From: Agromyces sp. Marseille-P2726
GTDB lineage: Bacteria; Actinomycetota; Actinomycetes; Actinomycetales; Microbacteriaceae
Direction: 5' to 3'
Length of the DNA stretch: 64,000 nucleotides
NCBI RefSeq assembly: GCF_902809835.1
Contig: NZ_CADDWM010000004.1
Coordinates: 1-64,000, forward strand
In this document: positions 15,767-25,004 of the stretch, in pieces
Position numbering within the stretch: position 1 is the stretch's first letter
Layout of the letters: the number at the start of each line of letters is the position of its first letter
Translations under genes and position numbers: made by a program
Notes under the pieces: model-generated
The model's input: the letters and a program-made list of their open reading frames with translations, nothing else
Databases searched by the model: none
What the model was told of the DNA's origin: nothing

Positions 15767-17176
15767 ATGTCGGATATCGGTGCGGATCTGCCGCCCCTGA
15801 TGACACGCACGGCCTTTCCCGACACGAGCCCGCGTGGAATCGCCGGAGTCATCGCCCGCCTCGTCAACACCGGGGAGCTCGCCGAGGGCAAGCGCCTTCC
15901 GACGGTGCGCGACCTGGCCACCGAACTGGGAGTGAGCCCGGCGACCGTCAGCCAGGCCTGGCAGGCGCTCTCGCGGGCGGGCATCATCGAGTCGCGCGGT
16001 CGAGCGGGGAGCTTCGTGCGGCAGACGTCGCCGGGCTGGCTCGCACCCCGGATGCGCGGGATGGCACCGCCCAACGACCCGGTACGCTTCGACCTGTCAC
16101 GCGGCACGCCCGATCCACTCCTCCTGCCGGCGATCGGACCGGCGCTCTCGCGCGTCTCGACCCGCGCCGAGACCGGCAGCTACCAGGCCGAACCGGTGAT
16201 CCCGGCCCTCGCCGAGGTGCTCGCGGACTCGCTGCCGACGCGACCCGAGGCCCTGATGGTCGTCGACGGGGCGCTCGACGCGATTTCGCGCACGCTCGAC
16301 GAGGTGCTTCGCTTCGGCGACCGGGTGGTCGTCGAGAGTCCCGGCTTCCCGCCGTTCCTCGACCTGCTCGACGTGCTCGGCGTCGAGGCCGTGCCCGTGC
16401 AGCTCGACGAGCACGGCGTGCTTCCCGTCTCGCTCGCGCGCGCCCTCCGTCTCCGTCCGGTCGCCGTGCTGCTGCAGCCGCGCGCGCAGAACCCCACGGG
16501 CGCGTCGATGACACCCGAGCGCGCCGCCGACCTCGCTCGCGTCATCCGCTCGGCTGCCGACGTCGACGACCTCATCGTCATCGAGGACGATCACTCGGGT
16601 CTCATCTCGACCGAGGGCGACGTCTCGCTCGGCACGTCGCTGCCCGGTCGGGTCGTGCACGTGCGCAGCTTCTCGAAGTCGCACGGCCCCGACCTCCGGA
16701 TCGCCGCGCTCGGCGGCCCGCGCCAGCTCATCGACCGCATCACCGCCCGCCGCATGCTCGGCCCGGGCTGGACATCCCGGATGCTGCAGACGATCCTGCT
16801 CGACCTGCTCACCGACCCCACGGCCATCGGCGCCGTGGCGGACGCCAGGCGGCAGTACTACACGCGCCAGCGAGCCCTCGGCGACGCTCTGCGGGCCCGC
16901 GGCGTGGACGTGGTGCCCGCCGACGGCATCAACCTCTGGATGCCGGTGCTGAGCGAGCGATCGGCGCTCGTGCAGCTCGCGGCCGCGGGCATCCGCGTCG
17001 CCGCGGGCACGCCGTTCCTCGCGGCAACGGAACCGATGGATGCCGCGAACGGCATACGTGCTCGCACGGGCGGCGACTTCGTGCGCGTCACCGTCGGCGC
17101 GCTCCGCTCGGGCACCGAGGAGGTGGCGGACGCTCTCGCTGCCGCCGCGCAGCGCCTGGCGTGGCGCGGCTACTGA
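15767..17176 (+). CDS. MocR-type regulator (GntR DNA-binding domain fused to aminotransferase domain)
   Basis: Transcription factor of 469 residues. The start ATG at 15767 lies behind the ribosome site GAGGAGG. The GntR winged helix is at about residues 10-80 (GIAGVIARLVNTGELAEGKR then TVRDLATELGVSPATVSQAW). The rest is a fold-type I aminotransferase-like domain with LLQPRAQNPTGASMTPERA, VIEDDHSGLIS and SFSKSHGPDLRIAALGG, whose SFSKS lysine would bind PLP. MocR proteins sense PLP plus an amino compound. Divergent orientation to the pyrimidine/beta-alanine operon makes it the probable regulator, perhaps sensing beta-alanine or 3-aminoisobutyrate with PLP. Confidence 0.92.
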   Translation: MSDIGADLPPLMTRTAFPDTSPRGIAGVIARLVNTGELAEGKRLPTVRDLATELGVSPATVSQAWQALSRAGIIESRGRAGSFVRQTSPGWLAPRMRGMAPPNDPVRFDLSRGTPDPLLLPAIGPALSRVSTRAETGSYQAEPVIPALAEVLADSLPTRPEALMVVDGALDAISRTLDEVLRFGDRVVVESPGFPPFLDLLDVLGVEAVPVQLDEHGVLPVSLARALRLRPVAVLLQPRAQNPTGASMTPERAADLARVIRSAADVDDLIVIEDDHSGLISTEGDVSLGTSLPGRVVHVRSFSKSHGPDLRIAALGGPRQLIDRITARRMLGPGWTSRMLQTILLDLLTDPTAIGAVADARRQYYTRQRALGDALRARGVDVVPADGINLWMPVLSERSALVQLAAAGIRVAAGTPFLAATEPMDAANGIRARTGGDFVRVTVGALRSGTEEVADALAAAAQRLAWRGY

Positions 17177-17215
17177 GCGCCGTGGATGAGTGCCGAAGCA
17201 GTGTGCGGAAGCGAA

Positions 17216-18412
17216 CTAATCCAAGTACTTGCGGGTGATGAAGTCCGCCATTCCCGGAACAGTGAACGCCACGTAGCCACGGTCGGGCGCGAAGATATGG
17301 CCATTCTTGATCAGCTCATTCCGTGAGACCGAGAGGTCACTCGTGCGGGCCTTGCCTGTTCGGGCAACAAGCTCCTGGATCGCGGAAGGCTCGCCACCGT
17401 CGAGAGCCATCGCCTTCATCATCTCCCGTTGGGCAGGGGTCGCTCGGTCCCATCGCGACTGATAGAGGCCACGGTCGACCTCATCGCGCGCAAGCTGGAT
17501 CCCGACTCTCGCATCGTCCTCATCGATGCGGTCGGCGATGGCGCGCGCCTCCCAGACATGCTTGCCGCACGCCTGGGCGAAATACGGATACCCGCCGATC
17601 GCCTCCCGCGCAATCTCGAGCGCCTGATCGTTCCACTGGACATTCCGCGCCTCTGCGGGCCGAACGAGCGCTGCCGTAGTCTCGGAGTCGCTCAATAGGC
17701 CGAGGCTCCGATAGTCATAGAGGCGTTCGGCATAGCTCGTGGCATCTGCGAGGACTGACGGAAGGGAAGGCAGGCCGGTTCCGATGAATAGGATCGGCAC
17801 CGGACGCGGGGCCTGACCCAAGGTGTGGAGCGCGACGTTCAATCCATTGAGGTCGGTCCTCGACGCATCCTGCAACTCGTCAACGGCTACCATGACTCCC
17901 ATTCCGAGTTCCCGCGCTGTCTCGCCGAGCTCCTCGAAGAGGTCGAGGATGTCCCGCTCGAAGTCGCCGGTGTCAGCCCGACCGGGCATCGCATCGATTT
18001 CGAAGCCGAACGAGTAGGTGCCGTTCGGGTCGACCTTCATCTGGAAGGATCGGAAGACTCGAAGCAGCCTTGTGACGCGTTCGCGGACTTGGTCGCCCGG
18101 ACCCGCGAGCTTCCGAAGTTCGAGGTAGAGGGCTTGCGCAAGCGCTCGCTGCAGGCTGCCACCCGCGACCGCCTCCACCTTGATGGCGATCCAACTCCGC
18201 GAATCATGCGCGTTCCGCACGAACTCGTTGAGCAGCACCGTCTTACCGACTCCTCTGAGGCCCGAGATGACTACGGGTCGGTCGCCTTCGGACTCCTCGA
18301 CAACTTGTCTCATCACGGAGCCGATCTGATCGAGTATCGCGTCTCGGCCGGCAAGCTCAGGTGGCACACGGCCGGCACCGGGGCGAAACGGATTCGAACC
18401 GTAGACCTCCAC
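17216..18412 (-). CDS. AAA-type ATP-binding protein, probably horizontally acquired
   Basis: P-loop ATPase of 398 residues. Walker A is GLRGVGKT at about 49-56 and Walker B VMVAVDELQDASR at about 166-178. It resembles STAND/Orc-like ATPases that begin NPFRPGAGRVPPELAGRD. The C-terminal 100 residues form a winged-helix-like region (TPAQREMMKAMALDGG, SDLSVSRNELIKNG) ending near a beta hairpin. Start GTG 18412 has AAAGGTGA upstream. The gene and its upstream DNA are clearly less GC-rich than the neighbours, and it is not linked to them by spacing or orientation. Related orphan ATPases occur in mobile or defence settings, but the function here is unknown. Confidence 0.8.
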   Translation of the reverse strand: MEVYGSNPFRPGAGRVPPELAGRDAILDQIGSVMRQVVEESEGDRPVVISGLRGVGKTVLLNEFVRNAHDSRSWIAIKVEAVAGGSLQRALAQALYLELRKLAGPGDQVRERVTRLLRVFRSFQMKVDPNGTYSFGFEIDAMPGRADTGDFERDILDLFEELGETARELGMGVMVAVDELQDASRTDLNGLNVALHTLGQAPRPVPILFIGTGLPSLPSVLADATSYAERLYDYRSLGLLSDSETTAALVRPAEARNVQWNDQALEIAREAIGGYPYFAQACGKHVWEARAIADRIDEDDARVGIQLARDEVDRGLYQSRWDRATPAQREMMKAMALDGGEPSAIQELVARTGKARTSDLSVSRNELIKNGHIFAPDRGYVAFTVPGMADFITRKYLD

Positions 18413-18446
18413 GTATCACCTTTCATATGCGTTTATAAGGACAGTT

Positions 18447-18475
18447 ATTATACGCCTCGATAATTCCATAGACGT
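18447..18475 (-). promoter_or_regulatory. Possible promoter of the AAA ATPase gene
   Basis: The minus strand carries TATAAT at 18452-18447, about 35 bases before the GTG start, in an AT-rich patch that is unusual for this window. No convincing -35 hexamer stands 17 bp upstream. An approximate inverted repeat (TTATAA, GGACAG, TTATTATA) surrounds the -10 box and could be an operator. Confidence 0.35.
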
Positions 18476-18539
18476 CGCTCGTCGACCAGCGTGCTCGGTG
18501 CGGCTCCGCAACGCCGCCTGGGGGATGATGCAGGGACGG

Positions 18540-20609
18540 TCAGACCTTGGCCGGGTTCGGCGCCTTCACGTACCGGTCGGGCGTGATGGTCAGCTCGGCC
18601 TGGCCGCCCGTCATGGAGCGCAGGTCGAGCACGTAGCGGGCGAGCTCGGCCTCGGGCACGCTCGCCACCACGCGCGCCCGGCCGTCGTCGGCGGTCTCGG
18701 TCGCGCTCACCCGGCCGCGGCGACCCGACAGGTCGGTGAGCACGGTGCCCTGCAGTTCGGGCGGCACCGTCACGGTGACGGTCGACACCGGCTCGAGCAG
18801 CACCGTGCCGGCCTCGGCGAGCGCCGCTTTCACCCCGATCGACCCCGCGGTGCGGAACGCCATCTCGGACGAGTCGACCGAGTGCGCCTTGCCGTCGTAG
18901 AGCTCGACCCGCACGTCGACGACGGGATGCCCCTGCGGTCCGCCCGTCGCCAGCGCATCGCGTGCACCCTTCTCGACGGCCGGGATGTACGTGCGCGGCA
19001 CCGCTCCGCCGACGACCGAGTCGACGAACTCGAACCCCTCGCCCGGGGGGAGCGGCGAGACGCGCAGCTGCACGACGGCGAACTGCCCGTGGCCCCCCGA
19101 TTGCTTCTTCAGCTTGCCCTCGACGTCGGCCGAGCCGGCGATCGTCTCGCGATAGGCCACCGGCGCCGGAGCCGTGTCGACGTGCACGCCGAAGACGCGC
19201 GCGAGGCGTTCCACCGCGACGGCCACGTGCATGTCGCCGAGACCGCGCAGGACCGTCTGGTCTCCGGCCCGGTCGATGACGAGCGTGGAATCCTCCGCCA
19301 CGAGCCGCGAGAGCGCCGTCGACATCTTCTCGTCGTCGGACTGCGAGACCGGCGTGAGGCTCACCGCGAACACGGCCGCACGGTTGGGCAGCGGCGCCGG
19401 GCGCGCGGTGCCGCTCGCGCGCGACCACAGCAGGGAGCCCGACGGCGACCCCGTCAGCTTGGCGACGGCACCGACGTCGCCCGCGCGCAGCACGTCGACC
19501 GGCAGGTGCTCGGCGCCGCGCAGCCGGAACAGCCCGTGGATGCGCTCGTCGGCCCCCGTGGTCGCGTTGTGCAACCGGTCGCTCGGACGGAGCACGCCCG
19601 AGAGCACCTTGAGCATCGACACCTGCCCGACGAAGGGGTCGGCCACGGTGCGGAACACGTGCACGAGTGTCTCGCCGTCGGGGTTCGGCGCGACCTCGAG
19701 TTCGGTGCCACCCGTGCCGTCGTCGGCGCCACCGATCACGATTCGCGCCTCACGCTCGAGGGCCGACGGCGACAGCGCGCAGACCAGGTCGGCGACGCGG
19801 TCGACCCCGGTGCCGGTGACGCCGGAGCACACGACGACCGGAACCGCGCCGCCCGACGCGACCTCGCGGGCCAGCGAACGCTCGAGTTCCTCGACCGACG
19901 GCTCCTTGCCCTCGAGATAGGCCTCGAGCTGCTCGTCGTCGTGGGAGACGATCTCCTCGGTGACATCGAGGTGCATCCGGTGCTCCTCGTCGGCGACCTC
20001 GGCCGGCACCGGTCCGTCGTGATGGTGGCCCGTCTCGTCGTAGTCGAGCGCCTGCTCGCGAAGCACGTCGGCGACCCCGTGGAACGACTGCTCCTCGCCG
20101 AGCGGCAGTTCGAGCGGCCACAGGTGCTGGCCGAATGCGGAGCGAAGCTCGGCCAGCACGCGGTGGAAGTCGGCGCGCGCCTTGTCCTCCTGGGTGATGA
20201 CGACGATGCGGGGAACTCCGGCGGCCTCCGCGGCGCTCCATGCGAACCGTGTGCCCGCCGTGACGCCGTCGACGGCGCTCACGACCACGAGCGCGACATC
20301 CGCCGCCGCCAGTGCCGTGTCGAGCGATCCGACGAAGTCCGCGCGCCCCGGCGTGTCGGCCAGCGTGATGGCGCACTCCTCGTCGCCGGTGGTCGGCCAG
20401 CTCAGGTAGGCAAGGGAGAGCCCGAGGGTCGTGCCTCTGGCGATCTCCTCGGGCTCATGGTCCAAGACCGTCGTGCCCTGCTCGATGGTGCCCACCCTCG
20501 GGATGGCACCCGCGCGATGCAACAGGGCTTCCGCCAGGGTGGTCTTGCCCGAGCCTGCTCCGCCCACGAGGGCGATGGTCCGGTGGTTCGAGGTGGGTAC
20601 CGAGTTCAT
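18540..20609 (-). CDS. Elongation factor G-like protein EF-G2
   Basis: EF-G paralogue of 689 residues. Start ATG 20609 (MNSVPTSNHRTIALVGG) has GGGAGG just upstream; 12 more codons to 20645 are possible. The G domain (P-loop GAGSGKTT at 17-24), domain II, and domains III-V (HVAVAVERLARVFGVHVDTA, PVAYRETIAG, GGHGQFAVVQLRVSPL) are all present. Two GTPase motifs are altered: DTPGH is DTPGR at 85-89, losing the catalytic His, and NKxD is TQED at 139-142. Actinobacterial EF-G2 proteins are known as non-canonical paralogues without normal ribosome-dependent GTPase activity, so this is probably not the cell's main EF-G. Confidence 0.9.
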   Translation of the reverse strand: MNSVPTSNHRTIALVGGAGSGKTTLAEALLHRAGAIPRVGTIEQGTTVLDHEPEEIARGTTLGLSLAYLSWPTTGDEECAITLADTPGRADFVGSLDTALAAADVALVVVSAVDGVTAGTRFAWSAAEAAGVPRIVVITQEDKARADFHRVLAELRSAFGQHLWPLELPLGEEQSFHGVADVLREQALDYDETGHHHDGPVPAEVADEEHRMHLDVTEEIVSHDDEQLEAYLEGKEPSVEELERSLAREVASGGAVPVVVCSGVTGTGVDRVADLVCALSPSALEREARIVIGGADDGTGGTELEVAPNPDGETLVHVFRTVADPFVGQVSMLKVLSGVLRPSDRLHNATTGADERIHGLFRLRGAEHLPVDVLRAGDVGAVAKLTGSPSGSLLWSRASGTARPAPLPNRAAVFAVSLTPVSQSDDEKMSTALSRLVAEDSTLVIDRAGDQTVLRGLGDMHVAVAVERLARVFGVHVDTAPAPVAYRETIAGSADVEGKLKKQSGGHGQFAVVQLRVSPLPPGEGFEFVDSVVGGAVPRTYIPAVEKGARDALATGGPQGHPVVDVRVELYDGKAHSVDSSEMAFRTAGSIGVKAALAEAGTVLLEPVSTVTVTVPPELQGTVLTDLSGRRGRVSATETADDGRARVVASVPEAELARYVLDLRSMTGGQAELTITPDRYVKAPNPAKV

Positions 20610-20720
20610 GAGGCCTCCCGCGCCGGTGCGGTTCCGTGCATCCATGGTGTACCCGTCGCGCCGGGATTACCAGAGCGAGCGGATGCCGCGGGCGCGAATC
20701 CGCCGCCCTAGAGTGGCTCC

Positions 20721-21719
20721 GTGCGGATCACGGTGCTCGCGGGCGGAGTGGGAGGCTCGCGCTTCGTGCGCGGCGTGCGAGAGGAGTGCGCGCGACGAGA
20801 CCCCGACGCGTCGGTCATCGTGATCGTGAACACCGGCGATGATCTCTGGCTCGCCGGCGTGCGCCTTATGCCCGACTTCGACTCGCTGCTCTACTCGCTC
20901 GCGGGCGTGAACGACACCGAGCGCGGATGGGGCCGGGCCGGCGAGACCGAGCGCGTCGCCGCCGAGCTCCGCGAATGGGGTGTGGGGTGGCCGTGGTTCA
21001 CCCTCGGCGACCTCGACCTCGGCACGCACCTCGCGCGAACGGCGTGGCTGCGTGAGGGCGCGACGCCGTCAGAGGTGGCCGAGCGCCTGCAGCGCCGCTG
21101 GCCGCTCGGCGTGCGACTCATTCCGGCGACCGACACCGAGGTCGATACCTGCGTCGAGGTCCCCGATCCCGAGACGCCGCACAGCACACGCGAGTTGCAC
21201 TTCCAGGAGTGGTGGACCAGGTACCGTGCGACGCTGCCCGCAATCGCCTTCCGACAGCGGAACATCGATCGCGCGCGCCCGGCTCCCGGCGTCGTCGAAG
21301 CCATCACCGACGCCGACCTCGTGCTCTTCGCGCCGTCGAATCCCGTCGTGTCGATCGGCACGATCCTGGCGGTGCCGGGCATCCGCGACGCCATCGCGAC
21401 GACGTCCGCGCCCGTGATCGGCGTCTCCCCGATCATCGGCGGCAAGGTCGTGCGCGGGATGGCCGACGCGTGCCTCCCGGTGATCGGCGTCGACACCTCC
21501 GCCGACGCGGTCGGGCTCCACTACGGCTCGCGCCGGTCGGGCGGGCTCCTCGACGGATGGCTCGTCGATGAGACGGATGCCGCAGCGGTCGGGCCGCTCG
21601 AGGAAGCCGGCCTGCTCGCGGCATCCGTTCCCCTCTGGATGCGCGACCTCGAGACGTCGGCGGCCCTCGCCGGTGCCGCGATCGACCTCGGCGACGTCGT
21701 CCGGTCGCGTCCGGCCTGA
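20721..21719 (+). CDS. cofD: 2-phospho-L-lactate transferase (FbiA/CofD)
   Basis: Transfers the phospholactate or phosphoenolpyruvate moiety from the guanosine-diphosphate carrier to FO, forming F420-0 or dehydro-F420-0. Length 332 residues is normal. The start GTG at 20721 gives VRITVLAGGVGGSRFVRGV, the Rossmann-like nucleotide site. Other conserved blocks are IVNTGDDLWLAGVRLMPDFD (about 36-55), WFTLGDLDLGTH, the LFAPSNPVVSIGTI turn and GVSPIIGGKVVRGMAD. It starts the plus-strand cluster followed by a DMT carrier and the putative F420-0 transporter. The rest of the pathway (cofC, cofE) lies 12 kb to the right. Confidence 0.94.
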   Translation: MRITVLAGGVGGSRFVRGVREECARRDPDASVIVIVNTGDDLWLAGVRLMPDFDSLLYSLAGVNDTERGWGRAGETERVAAELREWGVGWPWFTLGDLDLGTHLARTAWLREGATPSEVAERLQRRWPLGVRLIPATDTEVDTCVEVPDPETPHSTRELHFQEWWTRYRATLPAIAFRQRNIDRARPAPGVVEAITDADLVLFAPSNPVVSIGTILAVPGIRDAIATTSAPVIGVSPIIGGKVVRGMADACLPVIGVDTSADAVGLHYGSRRSGGLLDGWLVDETDAAAVGPLEEAGLLAASVPLWMRDLETSAALAGAAIDLGDVVRSRPA

Positions 21720-21754
21720 CTGCACCGAATCTCGGCGGGTCACGGCAGACTGTC

Positions 21755-22708
21755 GTGGTGATCCTCATCGTCGTGCTCGCGCTCGGTTCGGCGCTGCTCT
21801 ACGGCGTCGGCGACTACTTCGGCGGCGTCGCCGCCCGCCGCATTCCCGTACTCGCCGCCAGCACGATCAACTACGCCTTCGCGACGGTCGTGCTCGTCAT
21901 CGCGCTGCTGGTCACGGGCGGGGCTTGGTCCCAGGCGGCGGTCGCCGGCGGCCTCATCGCCGGGGTGCTCGCCGCGGTCGGATTCCTGGCGTTCTATGCG
22001 GCGCTCGCGGCCGGCCCGATCTCGCTCATGTCGCCGCTCATGGCACTGCTGAGCTCCGCCGTGCCGGTGGTGGTCGCCATCGTCCTCGGCGACCACCTCG
22101 GTCCGATCGCGTGGATCGCCATCGTGCTCGCGATCGTCGGCTCGGTGCTCATCGGCGTCGAACGCCGGGTCACGACTCGCGGAGCACGTCCGCGCACGGT
22201 GCTCTTCGCCGTCGTCGCGGGCGTGTGCCTGGGCCTGGCCACCGTGGCGCTCGACAACGTGCCCGACGACGCGGGGATGGTTCCCGTCTTCCTCGACACG
22301 CCGCTCGGGTTCGTGCTGCTCGCCGGGCTCATGGCGCTCGCGCGTGCGGTGCCCGCGGTCCGCCGGAGCGTCGCGGTGCTCGATTCGCACGAACCCGCGC
22401 ACGCGTCGTCGGGTCTCTCCCCGATTCCGTCGCCCGGTGCCGCCTACCTGAGCGTCGACGACACCGTGCAGCGCGGTCGCGCCCGCCTCCTCGCCGCCAC
22501 GGCGGGCCTGTTCATCGGCGGGGCGAACGTGCTGCTCATGATCGCGCTGCATGCCGGCAGCGTGGCGGTCGTCGCGGTGCTCGTGAACCTGTACCCCGTC
22601 GCCACCGTGCTCCTCGCGTGGGTGCTGCTGCGCGAGCGCGTCAACGCGGTGCAGGGCGCCGGGATCGTGCTCGCGGTCGCGGCATCCGTCATGCTCGGCC
22701 TCGCCTGA
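21755..22708 (+). CDS. EamA/DMT-family transporter
   Basis: Ten-helix drug/metabolite transporter of 317 residues with a GTG start (MILIVVLALGSALLYGVGD). The two EamA halves are separated by a hydrophilic loop at about 200-240 that is unusually long and charged (SIDSHEP-like, near VLDSHEPAHASSGLSPI). FIGGANVLLMIALHAG and VLLAWVLLRERVNAVQGAG are typical second-half motifs. It lies between cofD and the F420-0 transporter genes, which may be chance. The substrate is not predictable. Confidence 0.85.
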   Translation: MVILIVVLALGSALLYGVGDYFGGVAARRIPVLAASTINYAFATVVLVIALLVTGGAWSQAAVAGGLIAGVLAAVGFLAFYAALAAGPISLMSPLMALLSSAVPVVVAIVLGDHLGPIAWIAIVLAIVGSVLIGVERRVTTRGARPRTVLFAVVAGVCLGLATVALDNVPDDAGMVPVFLDTPLGFVLLAGLMALARAVPAVRRSVAVLDSHEPAHASSGLSPIPSPGAAYLSVDDTVQRGRARLLAATAGLFIGGANVLLMIALHAGSVAVVAVLVNLYPVATVLLAWVLLRERVNAVQGAGIVLAVAASVMLGLA

Positions 22709-22857
22709 ACCTGACGGCGGAGGTGACCGGCGGCCCGCCGCGGGTCTACGATGGAGCCGACCGCCGGTCTGAATCTGATCGGTGCGTGTGGCCCGGGTTT
22801 GGGCTGCGAGTCGCCGACCACGTCGGAACGCCACTTGCACACGTCCCGGAGGCCCCC

Positions 22858-23859
22858 ATGCCCACACGCCGCACCCCCGCGGTCGTCGCGCTCCCATTCG
22901 CCGTCCTGCTGCTGGCCGGCTGCGCCACTGCCGGCGCCGCCGAGACGAGCACCCAGACGGATGCCGCGAGCCCGGCGTCATCCGCATTCCCCCTCACCAT
23001 CGACAACTGCGGTACCGAGGTGACGTTCGACACGGCGCCCGAGCGGGTCGTGACCATCAAGTCGTCGACGCTCGAGCTGATGCTGGCGCTCGGCCTCGAG
23101 GATCGCATCGTCGGCACCGCGTTCAGGGACGGGCCCGTGCCAGACGAGTTCGAGCCCGCGGCATCCGGCCTCGAGGTGCTCTCCGACAAGGTCCCGTCGC
23201 AGGAGGCGACGCTCGCGGCCGAACCCGACCTCGTCTTCGCGGGCTGGGAGTCGAACCTCACCGCCGAGGGCGCGGGCGATCGCGAGACGCTCGCGAAGCT
23301 CGGCGTCGCCACGTACGTCGCCCCGGCCGCCTGCAAGGGCGACGGATACATGCCGAATCCGCTGACCTTCGACGAGGTGTTCCGCGAGTTCGAGGAGGCC
23401 GGGGCCATCTTCGGTGCTCCGGATGCCGCAGCCGACCTCGTCGCCGAGCAGCGCGCCGAGCTCGACGCCATCGAGCCGAACGACGCCGGCCTCACCGCCC
23501 TCTGGTACTCGTCGGGCGAGGACACGCCCTACGTGGGCGCGGGCATCGGCGCCCCGCAGATGATCATGCAGGCCGCGGGGCTCGAGAACGTCGCGGCCGA
23601 CGTCGAGGACACCTGGACCCCCATGGGCTGGGAGGCGATCGTCGCCGCGAACCCCGACGTCATCGTGCTGGTCGACGCCCCGTGGAACACGGCCGAACGC
23701 AAGATCGCGCACCTCGAACAGAACGCCGCCACCGCGGCGCTGCCCGCCGTGCAGCAGCAGCGGTACGTCGTGGTCGACTTCCCGTCGACCGAGGCGGGCG
23801 TCCGCAACGTCGCCGCGGTGGCGTCGATCGTCGACCAGCTCGCGAGCCTGGGGTACTGA
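22858..23859 (+). CDS. Putative F420-0 ABC transporter substrate-binding lipoprotein
   Basis: Periplasmic-binding-type lipoprotein of 333 residues. The signal runs MPTRRTPAVVALPFAV to the lipobox LLLAGCATA (Cys about 22). The mature domain is FecB/BtuF-like: TIDNCGTEVTFDTAPERVVT and a C-terminal half ending VASIVDQLASLGY. Start ATG 22858 follows CCCGGAGG. Its neighbour cofD and the following FecCD permease and ATPase match the actinobacterial set that NCBI/TIGRFAM calls a proposed F420-0 ABC transporter. That name rests on genome co-occurrence; iron-siderophore or cobalamin uptake is the alternative. Confidence 0.85.
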   Translation: MPTRRTPAVVALPFAVLLLAGCATAGAAETSTQTDAASPASSAFPLTIDNCGTEVTFDTAPERVVTIKSSTLELMLALGLEDRIVGTAFRDGPVPDEFEPAASGLEVLSDKVPSQEATLAAEPDLVFAGWESNLTAEGAGDRETLAKLGVATYVAPAACKGDGYMPNPLTFDEVFREFEEAGAIFGAPDAAADLVAEQRAELDAIEPNDAGLTALWYSSGEDTPYVGAGIGAPQMIMQAAGLENVAADVEDTWTPMGWEAIVAANPDVIVLVDAPWNTAERKIAHLEQNAATAALPAVQQQRYVVVDFPSTEAGVRNVAAVASIVDQLASLGY

Positions 23860-25004
23860 TGGCGCCCTCTGCTGGTCGAGGAGCGCCGCCGGAGGCGACG
23901 CGTCTCGAGACCCCCCACGATCCGGATCTCGATACGACCACTGCGGGTCGAGGAGCGCCGCCGGAGGCGACGCGTCTCGAGACCCCCGCCCGGCCGGGCC
24001 TCCGCACGGGGCTCTGGGTCGCCGGCCTGATCGTGCTGCTCGCGGCATCCGTCGTCGTAACCGTCACCGTCGGACCCGCCGGGCTCAGCCCCGCCGACGT
24101 CTGGGCGAGCGTGCTCGCGCACCTCGGCATCGGTGACCCGACCCTGACCCCATTGCGCGATGGCATCGTCTGGGAGCTGCGGATGCCGCGGGTCCTCACC
24201 GCCGCCGCAGTGGGCGCGGGCCTCGCACTCTGCGGTGCGGTCATGCAGGCCCTCACCCGCAACCCCCTCGCCGACCCGTACCTGCTGGGACTCTCGTCGG
24301 GCGCGTCCGTCGGCGCCGTCATCGTGATCGTGCTCGGCGTCGGACTCCTGCTCCCGGTCGCCGCCTTCGTCGGCGCCCTGGTCGCACTCGTCGCCACGCT
24401 CGCCCTGGCGAGCGCCGGCGCGGGCCGGCTCACTCCCACCCGCACCGTGCTCGCCGGCCTCGCGGTCACGAGCGTGTTCGGCGCGATCACGAGCCTCGTC
24501 ATCTTCTGGAGCGCCACCGGCGACAGCTACCGCGAGATCCTGAACTGGCTGCTGGGCTCGCTCGCGGGCACCGACTGGACCTCGGTGGCCATCGCGGGCG
24601 GTGCCGTCGTGCTCGTCGGCGTCCCGCTCGTCGCGAGCGCACGCACCCTCGATGCGTTCGCGTTCGGCGACACGGCGGCGGCCGCCCTCGGCGTGCACGT
24701 GGGCCGCAGCCGGGTGCTGCTCCTGACGGGCACCGCGCTGCTCACCGGTGCACTCGTCTCGGTCAGCGGCTCGATCGGCTTCGTCGGGCTGATCCTTCCC
24801 CACGCGGTGCGGCTCGTCGTCGGCTCCCGGCATCGCGCGCTGCTGCCCCTGTCGGCGCTCGCGGGCGCGATCTTCCTGGTGTGGGCCGACACCGGCGCGC
24901 GAACGCTCTTCGATCCACGTGAGCTGCCGGTCGGCATCCTGACAGCGCTCATCGGCGGACCGGTCTTCGCGGTGCTGCTGCTCCGAGGACGGAGGCTCTC
25001 GTGA
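23859..25004 (+). CDS. Putative F420-0 ABC transporter permease (FecCD type) with repeat-derived N-terminus
   Basis: FecCD/BtuC-like membrane protein of 381 residues. The ATG overlaps the binding-protein stop (TGATG). Residues 5-46 hold two copies of [15 protein letters not shown] encoded by the palindromic repeats at 23871-23989; the true fold begins about residue 50 ([20 protein letters not shown]). Family blocks: [59 protein letters not shown]. The repeat-encoded segment is predicted to be a disordered cytoplasmic tail. The gene ends GTGA, overlapping the ATPase start. Confidence 0.88.
   Translation: MAPSAGRGAPPEATRLETPHDPDLDTTTAGRGAPPEATRLETPARPGLRTGLWVAGLIVLLAASVVVTVTVGPAGLSPADVWASVLAHLGIGDPTLTPLRDGIVWELRMPRVLTAAAVGAGLALCGAVMQALTRNPLADPYLLGLSSGASVGAVIVIVLGVGLLLPVAAFVGALVALVATLALASAGAGRLTPTRTVLAGLAVTSVFGAITSLVIFWSATGDSYREILNWLLGSLAGTDWTSVAIAGGAVVLVGVPLVASARTLDAFAFGDTAAAALGVHVGRSRVLLLTGTALLTGALVSVSGSIGFVGLILPHAVRLVVGSRHRALLPLSALAGAIFLVWADTGARTLFDPRELPVGILTALIGGPVFAVLLLRGRRLS
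23871..23989. repeat. Palindromic repeat, in-frame copy E (tandem half-elements)
   Basis: Two identical 42-bp blocks in the same orientation (23874-23915 and 23946-23987) begin GGTCGAGGAGCGCCGCC, contain the GCCGGAGGC hairpin core and end GTCTCGAGACCCCC. They are separated by CACGATCCGGATCTCGATACGA. They lie inside the permease reading frame, and both are read in the same frame. Confidence 0.9.

Noticed and set aside
18370..18400. tRNA T-arm-like GGTTCGAATCC on the minus strand
   Set aside because: It encodes the conserved N-terminus of the AAA ATPase (YGSNPFRPG). No anticodon arm or acceptor stem surrounds it.
23874..23987. CRISPR-like array from the 42-bp identical blocks
   Set aside because: Only two copies, with an interval of 30 bp that is itself part of the palindromic repeat family; no cas genes and the blocks are translated in frame.
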